Counted from the stretch's first letter, positions 17,436-26,147 are shown. The stretch: DNA of 64,000 nucleotides from Streptomyces sp. NBC_00259 (GCF_036181745.1 NZ_CP108080.1:6823501-6887500); one strand, 5' to 3'. Numbers and translations are program-made. Notes: generated by a model not told the origin, from the letters alone.

Positions 17436-17482
17436 ACGGGCGACGTGGCACGAACGATGGTGGTGTGAGGCCGGAGCGTTGA
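17408..17482 (+). CDS. 24-residue leader peptide ORF
   Basis: The ATG at 17408 has GAAGGAGG ending 8 nt upstream, the best ribosome site in the region. The product starts MEVCCLEAPHGRRG and ends VRPER, followed by TGA at 17480-17482. This TGA overlaps the TTG start of the next gene (TTGA), so ribosomes finishing the leader could re-start there. The start region matches the first residues of the FAD-synthetase-like protein (MEVFSLEAP). A Cys-Cys pair early in the leader recalls attenuator peptides, but no stem-loop proves attenuation. Confidence 0.45.
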   Translation: MEVCCLEAPHGRRGTNDGGVRPER

Positions 17483-17805
17483 GGGACACCAGGAGCCGGC
17501 TCGAGCAGGACCCGCGAACGGAGGCTCCTCCCGTCGCCTGGAGCGTGGCGCTGCGCGGTGCCGTACGGGGCAGGTCACTGACGCAGACGATCGTGGCCGC
17601 TCTGGCGGTCGGGTCGATTCTGTTCATGGTCAACCTGTACGCGCAGGTCCGGGACGGCCCGTTCACCTGGGCGCTCGCCTCGCGCGTCGCCCTGACCTTC
17701 CTGGTGCCGTGGCTCAACGCGACGATGGGGATCGCGATCGGCCTGCGGAGATCCGGTGCTTCACCGCGCCGCCGGACCTCGCCCGCAGACGCGGCCACTC
17801 CCTGA
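17479..17805 (+). CDS. small two-helix membrane protein, NrtS-like
   Basis: The 108-residue product starts at TTG 17479, coupled to the leader ORF; an earlier in-frame GTG at 17401 is too close to the ribosome site. Two membrane segments are clear: TIVAALAVGSILFMVNLYA and SRVALTFLVPWLNATMGIAIG. The pattern VGSILFxxN, then R-x2-LTFLVPW-x5-G resembles the NrtS nitrate/nitrite transporter family, small proteins with two helices. A basic tail follows. The family match is by pattern only; a different small membrane role is possible. Confidence 0.55.
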   Translation: MRDTRSRLEQDPRTEAPPVAWSVALRGAVRGRSLTQTIVAALAVGSILFMVNLYAQVRDGPFTWALASRVALTFLVPWLNATMGIAIGLRRSGASPRRRTSPADAATP

Positions 17806-17920
17806 GGTCTCCGGCGGACCGTGCCGGGCTCACGCGGCCCCGCGGCCCTCTGAGCGTGCCGTCTCCTCCTCAACCCGAGCTCTGCCGCTTCCAGGCAGGA
17901 TCCGTCGAAAGGTGATTCTC

Positions 17921-18505
17921 ATGTCGCTGGTGCCGATCCTCACGTCCGATCAGTTCTCATCGGCCGACCAACCCGCTGTCGCGCAGGGGGTGAAGGCCTA
18001 CGGCGAAGTCCTGAACACCTGGGGGGCCATCGGCAACAGTCCCGGCCTGCTCGCCACGTACCTCCCCTTCCTCGGGCGGCTCAACGGCCCGGGCGCGTTG
18101 GACGGGCGCCTGAAGGACCTGGTCGCCGTACGCGTCGCCGTGCTCAACCACTGCCGCTACACCGCGAGTCACCGCTGCACGTCGGCGATGGCCAAGGGGG
18201 TGGAGGTCGACGAGCTCGCGGCCGTTGCCACCGGGGCGCTCGCAGGCTTCACCGAGCAGGAGCAGCTGGCACTTCGGCTGGCCGAGGAGATGACGGTCGC
18301 CCTTCCGGCCGTCCCCGCGGACAAGGGCCTCACCGGTGTCTCGGCGAGCGTCCGCGACGACGTGCAGCGGGTGTTCGACGCGGCACAGCTGACCGAGCTG
18401 GTCATGTGCATCAGCATGTGGAACGCCTTGTCACGCTTCCACCGGGTCATGGCCTTCGAGCTGGACATGCCGGCGCCGCCCGCACCGGTGGATGCCCAGC
18501 TCTGA
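17921..18505 (+). CDS. carboxymuconolactone-decarboxylase-like protein
   Basis: This 194-residue protein starts at ATG 17921 with GAAAGG upstream. It has the AhpD/CMD all-alpha fold, with the motif region reading NHCRYTASHRC. Peroxidase-active AhpD proteins have CxxC followed by His; here the second Cys is Thr, so the classic disulfide chemistry is unlikely, while the first Cys and the His remain. The neighbourhood (HpaB, bicupin, flavin reductase) suggests a role in oxidation of an aromatic compound. A perfect 14-bp hairpin follows. Confidence 0.85.
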   Translation: MSLVPILTSDQFSSADQPAVAQGVKAYGEVLNTWGAIGNSPGLLATYLPFLGRLNGPGALDGRLKDLVAVRVAVLNHCRYTASHRCTSAMAKGVEVDELAAVATGALAGFTEQEQLALRLAEEMTVALPAVPADKGLTGVSASVRDDVQRVFDAAQLTELVMCISMWNALSRFHRVMAFELDMPAPPAPVDAQL

Positions 18506-18521
18506 AACCGCGCAGCGCGCC

Positions 18522-18553
18522 GAGGCCGGCCGGACAGGAGTCCGGCCGGCCTC
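18522..18553 (+). terminator. strong hairpin after the CMD gene
   Basis: GAGGCCGGCCGGAC and GTCCGGCCGGCCTC make a perfect 14-bp stem with the loop AGGA, 16 nt after the stop codon. It shows that the next gene has its own promoter. Confidence 0.85.
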
Positions 18554-18574
18554 ACGCCGTGCCCGGACGAGAAA

Positions 18575-18609
18575 AGCCACGATTAACACCCCACTAACAT
18601 CTCGTGGCT
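18575..18609. promoter_or_regulatory. 8-bp inverted repeat with TAAC direct repeats
   Basis: AGCCACGA (18575) and TCGTGGCT (18602) form a perfect inverted repeat with a 19-bp spacer. TAAC occurs at 18584, 18595 and 18609. The 18554-18866 stretch holds no gene; it is less GC-rich than its surroundings and reads as the control region of the monooxygenase gene. Confidence 0.4.
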
Positions 18610-18665
18610 AACGTCGAAGGAACCAACGGCTGAACGAGTCCCCCACTTCTGGGCAGGATGCGCTT

Positions 18666-18691
18666 TCGAGCATTCCGATCGAGCATTCCGA
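18666..18691 (+). promoter_or_regulatory. perfect 13-bp tandem direct repeat
   Basis: TCGAGCATTCCGA occurs twice head-to-tail, 176-201 bp before the monooxygenase start. SARP-type activators bind heptamers like TCGAGxx in direct repeats, usually spaced 11 or 22 bp; here the period is 13. The SARP-like regulator two genes downstream is a candidate binder. TCGAGCA also occurs once before the flavin reductase gene (24529). Confidence 0.4.
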
Positions 18692-18866
18692 ATGGTCAGT
18701 GGATCGCGACGCTGATTTCCCGGCTTCTAACGCCTCGAGAGTAAGTTCATGAACGGATTCGCGGCAGCTTCCCAGCGAGGTTCTATCGATGGGGAATTGA
18801 CCGACGATCCGGACTGGAAAAGTGCGTGCACGACGGTACCTGGGTGAAGTGGAGAGGTGGCACTTG

Positions 18867-20397
18867 ATGCGAACTGGCGAGCAGTACCTGGAGTCTCTCA
18901 GGGACGGGCGCGTTGTCTGGGTCGGAGGTGAACGGATCGACGACGTCACGACCCACCCGCTGACCAGGGCGCAGGCCAAGCGTATGGCGAAGTTCTACGA
19001 CCTGCACCACGAGCCCGAGTTGCAGGACGTCATGACCTTCGTCGATGACGACGGGGTGCGTCGTTCGATGATGTGGTTCAAGCACGGGGACGCCGAGGGG
19101 CTGCGGCGCAAGCGTGTGTACCTGGAGACCGTGGTCAGGGAGCTCGACGGCGGATCGTCCGGCCGGACCCCGTGCGCGAACAACTACGGTCTGGTCACCT
19201 ACGAAGAGGACCCGCAGCCCTGGAGCGACCAGTCCGTGGGAACGGGCGGGCGTGACCTGACCGTGGGCATCCGGAAGTTCCTGGATCTGGTGAAGGAGGG
19301 CGACCTCAACTGCGCCTTCGCCTTCATCGACCCTCAGATCGACCGGTCCAGGCAGCACGCGGCCAAGACCGCGCTGCGTGTCGTGGAGACGCGCGACGAC
19401 GGCATCGTGGTCAACGGTGTCAAAGCCGTGAGCACCGGAACGCCGTTCGCCGACTACATTCACATCGGCGTCTTCTACCGCCCGGGAATCGAGAGCGAAC
19501 AGGTCCTCTACGGCGCCTGTCCGGCCAACGATCCGGGCGTCACGATGGTTTCCCGTGAGGCGACGGTGCGTGACGACGTCGATAACCACCCGATCGCTTC
19601 GGCCGGTGACGAGCTCGAATGCACCGTCATCTTCGACAACGTGTTCATTCCGTGGGGAGCGCGTATTCCACGTCGGAAGTCCCGAGCACGCTTCGCTGTA
19701 CCCGCAGCGCATCTTCGACTGGGTGCACTACGAGGCGCTCATCCGGACGATGGTCCGGGCCGAGCTCATGGCCGGCGTCGCGATGCTGATGACCGAGCAC
19801 CTCGGCACGTACCAGCTTCCGCCGGTCCAGGCGCGCCTTGCGCGTCTCGTCGAGTTCTACCAGACGCTACGAGCCCACGTGATCGCGTCCGAGGCGGAAG
19901 GATTCATCTCGCCGTCGGGGCTCTACAAGCCGAACGTCCTGCTCTTCGACTTCGGCCGGTCGTACTACCTGGAGAGGTACGCGGAGATGAGGCACGAGGT
20001 GATCGACCTCGCCGGTCGTGCCTCGCTGCTGTTCCCCACCGAGGAGCAGTGGAACAACCCCGAGCTCCACGACTGGCTCGCACCGCTGCAGGCCGGTGCG
20101 GTCGGCGAGCCCTACGACCGCCTGCGCATCTCGCGCGTCATCCGTGACCTCTTCCTGTCCGACTTCGGCGACCGGATCAGCACCTTCGAGCAGTTCAACG
20201 GGACTCCGATGCTCGCCACCCGGATGCTCACGATGAAGCGCTCGGAGCTGTCACCCACCGGCCCGCTCACCGAACTCGCCCGGAAGATCTGCGGCCTTGA
20301 GAAGCCCGAGGCTCCCGAGGTGACGGCCTACACCGAGCAGGCCGAATACGCCCGCCGCCTCGACGGCGTGCGGCTCGAGGGCTCACGGGTCCGCTGA
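18867..20397 (+). pseudogene. HpaB-type FADH2-dependent aromatic monooxygenase, frameshifted
   Basis: The start is ATG 18867 behind GGAGAGG (MRTGEQYLESLRDGR). The first part reads on through YGLVTYEEDP, FAFIDPQIDR and ECTVIFDNVFIPW in one frame. At GGGG (19654-19657) one extra G shifts the frame; removing it gives IPWERVFHVGSPEHASLYPQ and an unbroken C-terminal half to 20397, about 509 residues in all, the normal length for 4-hydroxyphenylacetate 3-hydroxylase oxygenases. In this family reduced flavin from a partner reductase drives ortho-hydroxylation of phenols; some relatives are 4-hydroxybutyryl-CoA dehydratases. The downstream half has no start site of its own. The indel may be a real mutation or a sequencing error. 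Confidence 0.85.
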
Positions 20398-20414
20398 GCC
20401 GGCGACCGAGCACG

Positions 20415-20448
20415 GGCGGTTCGCGGCCGGTGCCGGCCGCGAACCGCC
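20415..20448 (+). terminator. strong hairpin after the monooxygenase gene
   Basis: GGCGGTTCGCGGCCGG and CCGGCCGCGAACCGCC form a perfect 16-bp inverted repeat with only TG between, 18 nt after the stop. Confidence 0.85.
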
Positions 20449-20545
20449 GTCCTCGGCATCCCCTGGGCAGGGGCCCGATGAGGGAAACAGCGACTGGGCG
20501 AGGGACGCCGGCCCGGCTCCTTCGCGTATGGACGGAGAGGTTGAC

Positions 20546-21406
20546 ATGGCTTACTACATCGCACGTGCGGCGGATCGGAAGTTCTTCGACGTCGAGGGCG
20601 TGCCCGGTCTTCGGCAGGCGCTCCTGGTCGGGCACGAGCAGGGTGCCGCGCACCTGGAGGTGAGCTTGTACGAGCTGGCTCCCGGGGCGACGACGGGCTG
20701 GGCCCGCTGCCCGTTCGAGGAGTCGTGGTTCATCACGGGCGGAAACGGCGAAGCCTCCCTTGCCGGTCTGCGCTACGAACTGGGTTCCGGCGACTACGGT
20801 GTGGCGCCCGTGGGCCTCGCCCATGCGCTGTCTGCGGGCGATGAGGGACTGACGTGGCTCGGCGTGCGCGCACCGAAGCCGCCGACGTTCGACGGTGCCC
20901 GTAACAGCATCGCCGCCAAGCCCGCTGCGGGTGAGAACCTCGGCCGTCCGTCGGAGACGGACCCCCGGCACCGCTTCGTCGGGCACTTCGAGGACTCGGA
21001 CATGGCCCCGTACGCGCAGCTGTCGATGCCCGGTTACCACGGCCCCAACGTCAAGAACATCAGCCTCAGGATGATGGTCGACCAGCTCCTGGGGGCACAG
21101 CATCACACGGTCTTCGTGTGCGAGATCGCGCCGAAGTCCGGCCCGGGCCAGGCGGCGAAGGTCCACTACCACCCGTTCGAGGAGATCTACTACTTCACAT
21201 CCGGCGGGATGCGAGGAACACTCGACGGCAACGACGAGGTCGTCGAGACGGGTGACCTGGTGTGGGCGGGCACCAACGGCACACACGGGTTCGTCAACGA
21301 GCGAAACGAGCCCGCGCGCTGGATCGAGGTGCAGTCGCCGATTCCTCCCACTTCGGACGGGTTCTTCTTCCCGGACGACTGGCGTAAGCTCCCCGAGGAG
21401 CACTGA
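20546..21406 (+). CDS. two-domain cupin (bicupin) protein
   Basis: The 286-residue protein starts at ATG 20546 behind GGAGAGG. The N-terminal cupin (about 30-115) has PFEESWFITGGNGEASL and VAPVGLAHAL but only part of the metal set. The C-terminal cupin (about 185-265) has HYHPFEEIYYFTSG and GTHGFVNE, that is HxH, E and a late His, a full metal site. Such proteins are dioxygenases, isomerases or sensors. Placed between the aromatic monooxygenase and its presumed regulator, it may cleave or isomerise the hydroxylated product, like gentisate-type or quercetinase-type cupins; this is inference. Confidence 0.8.
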   Translation: MAYYIARAADRKFFDVEGVPGLRQALLVGHEQGAAHLEVSLYELAPGATTGWARCPFEESWFITGGNGEASLAGLRYELGSGDYGVAPVGLAHALSAGDEGLTWLGVRAPKPPTFDGARNSIAAKPAAGENLGRPSETDPRHRFVGHFEDSDMAPYAQLSMPGYHGPNVKNISLRMMVDQLLGAQHHTVFVCEIAPKSGPGQAAKVHYHPFEEIYYFTSGGMRGTLDGNDEVVETGDLVWAGTNGTHGFVNERNEPARWIEVQSPIPPTSDGFFFPDDWRKLPEEH

Positions 21407-21429
21407 GGATCACGGAGGCGTGACGATCG

Positions 21430-24400
21430 ATGGGTGACTCCGAACCCGATCGACCAAGCGGCTCGAAGGCGCCGGGTCGACAGCATCGCGTCATCATCAG
21501 GCGGAAGCTGGCCATGCCGGAGCCGGCGAAGGACATCGTCGTTCGCGAGAGGCTCAGTCAACGGTTGAGGGGGTTGCTCGACCGTCACACCGTGGTGAAT
21601 GTCTTCGCGACAGCCGGGGCCGGCAAGACAACGGCGGTGGCCCTGGCTGTGCGCGACCTCGACAGGCCTGTCGCCTGGCTGTCACTCGACGGTACGGAGC
21701 AGGCGGCGGGGCGCCTGCTCGTCTACCTCGAGGCGGCTGTCGAGGGCGTTGTCCCCAGCGCGGCCGACGTGGCGTCCGATGCCCTGAGCAGCAGTCTTCA
21801 CATCGGTGAGGCGGCCGGACTGCTGGCGGAGAGCCTCCAGGGGAGCCGGCTCGTCCTCGTGTGCGACAACGTGGAACGGATCGCCCCCGACGAGGCCTGC
21901 ATCTCGGTGCTGTCGTCCTTCGCCCGCTACCTGCCGTCCGGTGTGAACCTGGTGCTCGTCTCACGCGATGACATCCGCCTCGACACGGGCTCGACGAGCG
22001 AGCGTGACCGGGTGGGTGAACTGGTCGAGAGCGACCTCTCCTTCGACGCACAGGAAGCCGCCGCCGCGCTGCGAACCGTCGGTCACGTCGACGTGCACCC
22101 CGCTCAGGCGGTGGCGGCGACGGGGGGCTGGGTCACCGGAGTCCTGTTCGAGGGCTGGCGCCATACACAGTCTCGCGGGCTGGATCCCGACCTGCTGCGG
22201 TCCTATGTCGCGGCGAACGTCTTCAACTCGCTCACCCTGACCGAGAGAACGTTCCTCCTGCACACCAGTCTGCTGGGAGAGGTCTCGGTCGAAGGTGCCC
22301 GGGCCCTGGGCCAGGAGAACGCCGCGCAGGTCATGGCGGGCCTGCGTGCGCGGCATCTTCCGGTGACGTGGTCCCCGGGCGGTTCTCGCATGACGCCGCA
22401 CCCGGTGTTCCGCGACTTTCTGCTCGAGGCCCTGGAACGGGAAGACGTCACGACGCTCGCCGCGCTTCGTCGCAGGCACGCAGAGGTCCTGATCGCCGGC
22501 GGCGCGCACGAGGAAGCCGTCGACGAGTTGCTCCGGCTCGGGGACCTGGAGGCGGCAGGGCGGCTGGCTGCCGCGGCCCTCCCCAGCCTCGTCGCGCGGA
22601 TGGACTTCGCGCCGGCGGCACGGTGGCTCGACGCACTGGGAGCCTCGGTGCGGACTCTGACCCCGGAGATGGGCGCGGTCATCCTGCGCGTCGCCTTCGC
22701 ACTCGAGCAGTGTGATCGCGGAGTGACACTCGTCGATCGCCATGGACTCGACTGGCTTCCGGCGCCGAGTACCCCCGACTTCGAGGAGGCCCGCGTCCTG
22801 GCCTGCTGGTGCCTTTGGCACCACGGGAGGATCGAGGAGGCGCGATCCATCGCCGATCAGCTGCCTCCGGGCCGCAACCGGCTCATCGCACACACGTTGA
22901 TCGCGCTGGCCACAGGCGAGGAGCCACCACCGATCCCCGAGTTCTCGGCCACGCCGTCCGGCCCGCTCGACGGGTTGCTGATGCGGCTCGCCTTCCTGCG
23001 CGGCCGCCTCGACGGACTCGACGACCCGGGGTCGTTCGATCCGTGGCGCACGATACTCGGCGGCCCGTGGGTCGTTGCCGCGCTGCGCGTCACCGGGCGG
23101 CTCGACGCCGCGATGTCGATGTTCGAGCCTCGCCGTGGCTCGTCGCAGCCGGTCTGGCTGCATGCCGTCGACGCCGTCGATCTCATGCTCGACCTCGGCC
23201 GCGGAGAGGAGGCCCGTGCGTCCATCGAGCGCGGGAGGGAGCTCATCGCGTCGACCGGCTCGAAGGTGTACCGGAACCTGAGCCTGCTCGTCGAGGCCAA
23301 ACTGTGCCTGCGCCTCGAGTGCGACGCACAACGGGCCGACCGGGTACTGGTGGAGGCGGCCGCCAACGGGGCCTCGGAGTACATGCTGACACGGGAGATG
23401 TGGCAGATGTGGTCGGGTCTGTCGATGCTCCTGCAGAACCGGGACGCCGAGGGCCACGAGCATCTCGCGGAATGCCTCCGGAGCATGCAGAAGGGAGACC
23501 GCCATCTCGAACTCCCGACGGCTGCCGTGTACCTTTCCGAGGCGCAATGGCGGCTCGGCCTCGAAGAGGAGTCCGACGCCACCGCCGAACTCGCGCTGGC
23601 CGCTGCCTCGACCCATGGAACACAGCACCTGCTGCTGACGGCCCTGGCGGACGTGCCCTCGGTCGCCGCCAGAGCCGCGGACACCAAGTCCAGCCGCATG
23701 TCACCCTGGCACGAGATCCTCGCCGCCCTCTCGGGCCAGCATCCGATACGCGTGAACGTGAGTACGCCCCGACTCGTGCTCGAGGAGTTCGGCGAGCCGG
23801 TCCTCACGGTCGACGGACACGTGACTCAGCCACGGCTGACGAAGAGTCTCGAACTCCTCAGCTACCTGCTGTGGACACCCGACCGCAGAGCCACCCGCGA
23901 GGAGCTTCTCGGGGCGCTCTTCGGCGGCCGCAACGACGCCGCCGGCCGCAGCTATCTGCGGCAGGCGCTGTACCGGCTGCGCGAGGCACTTCCCGAGGGA
24001 CTGGGCCCGGCACAGGACGGCGATGTCTTCCACATGGCCGGCCCCGCGTTGGCCATGGGGTCGGCACAACGGGCGGTCGATCTCGTCGCCCAGGCCGGGA
24101 GACAGGACGGAGAGATCCGTCTCCAGACCCTGTCGCGCGCCCTCAGCAGTGCTGAGAGGGGGCCCTATCTCGCGACGATCTCGGGTGAGTGGGTCACCGA
24201 GCGCCGCGTCGTCCTGACCGAGACCTTCGTGTCGGCGCGGGTCGACGCGGCCAAGCTCGCCTATCGGATGAACCGCTATCGCGAGGCGAAGGGGCTGGTC
24301 GACAGCGTGCTTCGTGAGGATCCGTACCGCGAGCAGGCCTGGCAGCTCGCCATCAGGCTTGCGCATGCCAGCGGCAGCGACGACGGCGTGCTGGCGCTCT

Positions 24401-24486
24401 ACCAGCAGTACGTCGCGCGGATGCGGGACCTCGGGGTGCCGCCGTCCGACGAGGTCCGCCGGCTCGTCATGCAGCTGCGCCGATAA
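21430..24486 (+). CDS. large ATPase regulator with SARP-like C-terminus (BTAD domain)
   Basis: The 1018-residue protein starts with an RRKLAMPEPAKDIVVRERL segment as in MalT/LuxR-type STAND ATPases. Walker A is ATAGAGKTTA at about 60-69, and LVLVCDNVE is the Walker B-like strand. Helical repeat regions fill about 330-760. Near 770-860 (LVLEEFGEPVLTVDGHVTQPRLTKSLELLSYLL and RATREELLGALF) lies a winged-helix of the SARP kind, and the end (about 925-1018, YREQAWQLAIRLAHASGSDDGVLALYQQY) is a bacterial transcriptional activation domain. It has no LuxR helix-turn-helix at the C-terminus. It is the likely activator of the monooxygenase cluster. The start follows the bicupin stop by 23 bp. Confidence 0.85.
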   Translation: MGDSEPDRPSGSKAPGRQHRVIIRRKLAMPEPAKDIVVRERLSQRLRGLLDRHTVVNVFATAGAGKTTAVALAVRDLDRPVAWLSLDGTEQAAGRLLVYLEAAVEGVVPSAADVASDALSSSLHIGEAAGLLAESLQGSRLVLVCDNVERIAPDEACISVLSSFARYLPSGVNLVLVSRDDIRLDTGSTSERDRVGELVESDLSFDAQEAAAALRTVGHVDVHPAQAVAATGGWVTGVLFEGWRHTQSRGLDPDLLRSYVAANVFNSLTLTERTFLLHTSLLGEVSVEGARALGQENAAQVMAGLRARHLPVTWSPGGSRMTPHPVFRDFLLEALEREDVTTLAALRRRHAEVLIAGGAHEEAVDELLRLGDLEAAGRLAAAALPSLVARMDFAPAARWLDALGASVRTLTPEMGAVILRVAFALEQCDRGVTLVDRHGLDWLPAPSTPDFEEARVLACWCLWHHGRIEEARSIADQLPPGRNRLIAHTLIALATGEEPPPIPEFSATPSGPLDGLLMRLAFLRGRLDGLDDPGSFDPWRTILGGPWVVAALRVTGRLDAAMSMFEPRRGSSQPVWLHAVDAVDLMLDLGRGEEARASIERGRELIASTGSKVYRNLSLLVEAKLCLRLECDAQRADRVLVEAAANGASEYMLTREMWQMWSGLSMLLQNRDAEGHEHLAECLRSMQKGDRHLELPTAAVYLSEAQWRLGLEEESDATAELALAAASTHGTQHLLLTALADVPSVAARAADTKSSRMSPWHEILAALSGQHPIRVNVSTPRLVLEEFGEPVLTVDGHVTQPRLTKSLELLSYLLWTPDRRATREELLGALFGGRNDAAGRSYLRQALYRLREALPEGLGPAQDGDVFHMAGPALAMGSAQRAVDLVAQAGRQDGEIRLQTLSRALSSAERGPYLATISGEWVTERRVVLTETFVSARVDAAKLAYRMNRYREAKGLVDSVLREDPYREQAWQLAIRLAHASGSDDGVLALYQQYVARMRDLGVPPSDEVRRLVMQLRR

Positions 24487-24586
24487 GGCCGGCCGATTTC
24501 GCCTCGGTAAACACGCGGTGAGTCACACTCGAGCACCGGGTTGCAGGAAATGCTCAGCCGTCTCGTTACAGGCAACGGAGGGCAAG

Positions 24587-25126
24587 ATGGGTGCGTCGAC
24601 CGCGCAGGAGATGCGCGCTACTTTTCGCGGAGCTATGGCACGGTTCACGACCGGCGTGACGATCGTGACCACCAGGACTCCGAACGGGCCGGCGGGGATG
24701 ACGGCCAGCGCTGTCACGTCCGTTTCGCTGGATCCGCTCATGCTGCTGGTGTGCGTCGGAAACACCCTGGCGACCAGGGACGCGATCTCCGGCTCCGGCG
24801 TCTTCGCCGTCAGCGTTCTCTCACAGGGCCAGGAACGGCACGCGCTGCGGTTCGCGAGCCGGTGCGACGACAAGTTCGCCGGCATGGGGCTGCGCGCGGA
24901 CCACGACCTCCCCGTCGTGGAAGGCGCCGTCGCTCACTTCGCCTGCAATGTGAAGGAAGAGTTCGCCGGGGGAGATCACACCATCTTCGTCGGCGAGGTC
25001 GTCAGTTGCGGCTACTCCGTCGACTCGAACCCGCTTGTCTACTTCGGTGGGAAGTTCGGCAGCCTCTGCGATCTCGACTCCCATGCGCAGTTGGCGTTCG
25101 ACTGGCAGTTGGCGGCATCGCTGTAG
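24587..25126 (+). CDS. flavin reductase (HpaC-like)
   Basis: The 179-residue protein begins at ATG 24587 (MGASTAQEMRATFRGAMARF) behind ACGGAGGGC. FTTGVTIVTT, GMTASAVTSVSLDPLMLLVCV and FAVSVLSQGQ are standard for the flavin-reductase-like split barrel, and HTIFVGEVVSCG and PLVYFGGKFGSL close it. It would reduce FMN or FAD with NAD(P)H and hand it to the HpaB-type oxygenase 4 kb upstream. Its 100-bp upstream gap has a TCGAGCA heptamer at 24529. Confidence 0.92.
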   Translation: MGASTAQEMRATFRGAMARFTTGVTIVTTRTPNGPAGMTASAVTSVSLDPLMLLVCVGNTLATRDAISGSGVFAVSVLSQGQERHALRFASRCDDKFAGMGLRADHDLPVVEGAVAHFACNVKEEFAGGDHTIFVGEVVSCGYSVDSNPLVYFGGKFGSLCDLDSHAQLAFDWQLAASL

Positions 25127-25140
25127 CGAGACCCGCCGAG

Positions 25141-25185
25141 GCACCCGGGCCGCTCACGCGCGTCAGCGCGCCTCGGGCCGGGTGC
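25141..25185 (+). terminator. possible hairpin after the flavin reductase
   Basis: GCACCCGG (25141) and CCGGGTGC (25178) pair across a 29-nt loop that itself contains GC-rich complementarity (CGCGCGTCAGCGCG). It stands 14 nt after the stop. Confidence 0.4.
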
Positions 25186-25253
25186 GTTCAACCACCCCTT
25201 GCGCATGCCGCGCTCACCCCTTGCGCGCAGGTGGCGCACCTCATTCCCAGGAG

Positions 25254-26147
25254 ATGAACGTGGACGTATCCGTGCTGGGTCTCGGTCAGATGGGATCCGC
25301 CATTGCCGAACGACTCGTCGGCGCGGGCCACAAGGTCAGCGTCTGGAACCGCTCGAAGGGCAAGGCGGACGACTTGGTGGCCAGGGGCGCGTTCGAGCTG
25401 GACGCGTCCTTTGAGGCGTGGGCCCGGTCGGACGTCTGTATCACGATGGTCGCGGACTCCCAGGCCCTGGCCGATGTCGCGCTCGCACCCCACAGCGGGC
25501 TCGCGCACGCTGCGACCGGCAGGGGTAAGACCCTCATCGACATGAGCACCGTCTCGGCGGAGGTCTCCGGTCATGTGGCCGCCGCGGCTTCGGCCGGCGG
25601 CGTCCGGTACCTCCGCGCTCCGGTCAGCGGAAACCCGGGCGTCGTACGTGCCGGGAACCTCACGATCCTCGCCTCGGGCGAAGAGGCCGTCTTCACGTCC
25701 GTCGAAGGCCTCCTGCGCGACATCGGTCCCCACGTGTTCCACGTCGGCGAGGGGGACGCTGCCCGCATCATCAAGCTGGCACTCAACCTCATGGTCGCCG
25801 GGACGGCCGAACTTCTCGCCGAGTGCGTCGCGTTGGCCGAGGCCCACGGCGTACGACGGGACAAGCTCCTGGAGGTGGTCGGAGCCTCGGCGCTCGCGTC
25901 ACCGTTGGTGAAGTACAAGATCGGGCCGCTCCTGGCGGACGACTACACACCGACGTTCAGCTCGCGCCTCATGCGCAAGGACGTGGACCTGGCCCTCGAC
26001 GCGGCGGCTGCCGGCGGAGTTCCCCTGCCGGTCACCAGTGTCGTGCAGCAACTGCTTCAGGCCTGCATATCGACCGGCCTGGGCGAGCTGGACTTCATGG
26101 CCCTGCTCCTGCGTCTCCAGCGGGAGGCGGGCCAGACCTCCGGCTGA
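25254..26147 (+). CDS. 3-hydroxyisobutyrate-dehydrogenase-like NAD(P) oxidoreductase
   Basis: This 297-residue protein starts at ATG 25254 with CAGGAG upstream. VSVLGLGQMGSAIAERL is the nucleotide-binding turn. RAPVSGNPGVVRAGNLTILASG is the substrate-binding region, with SGN in place of the more usual SGG. KLALNLM carries the catalytic Lys and the Asn four residues on. The C-terminal domain ends with SRLMRKDVDLALDAA. Family members oxidise beta-hydroxy acids or reduce imines or semialdehydes. It is likely part of the same catabolic region as the flavin reductase. Confidence 0.88.
   Translation: MNVDVSVLGLGQMGSAIAERLVGAGHKVSVWNRSKGKADDLVARGAFELDASFEAWARSDVCITMVADSQALADVALAPHSGLAHAATGRGKTLIDMSTVSAEVSGHVAAAASAGGVRYLRAPVSGNPGVVRAGNLTILASGEEAVFTSVEGLLRDIGPHVFHVGEGDAARIIKLALNLMVAGTAELLAECVALAEAHGVRRDKLLEVVGASALASPLVKYKIGPLLADDYTPTFSSRLMRKDVDLALDAAAAGGVPLPVTSVVQQLLQACISTGLGELDFMALLLRLQREAGQTSG

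Noticed and set aside
19654..19657. Programmed frameshift in the HpaB-type gene
   Set aside because: The site is only four G's with no slippery heptamer or strong downstream stem that I can see; mutation or sequencing error is simpler.
24529..24535. TCGAGCA as proof of a SARP site before the flavin reductase
   Set aside because: The heptamer also occurs in unrelated places (for example near 7240 on the minus strand), so a single copy is weak; only the tandem copy at 18666 is kept as a candidate.
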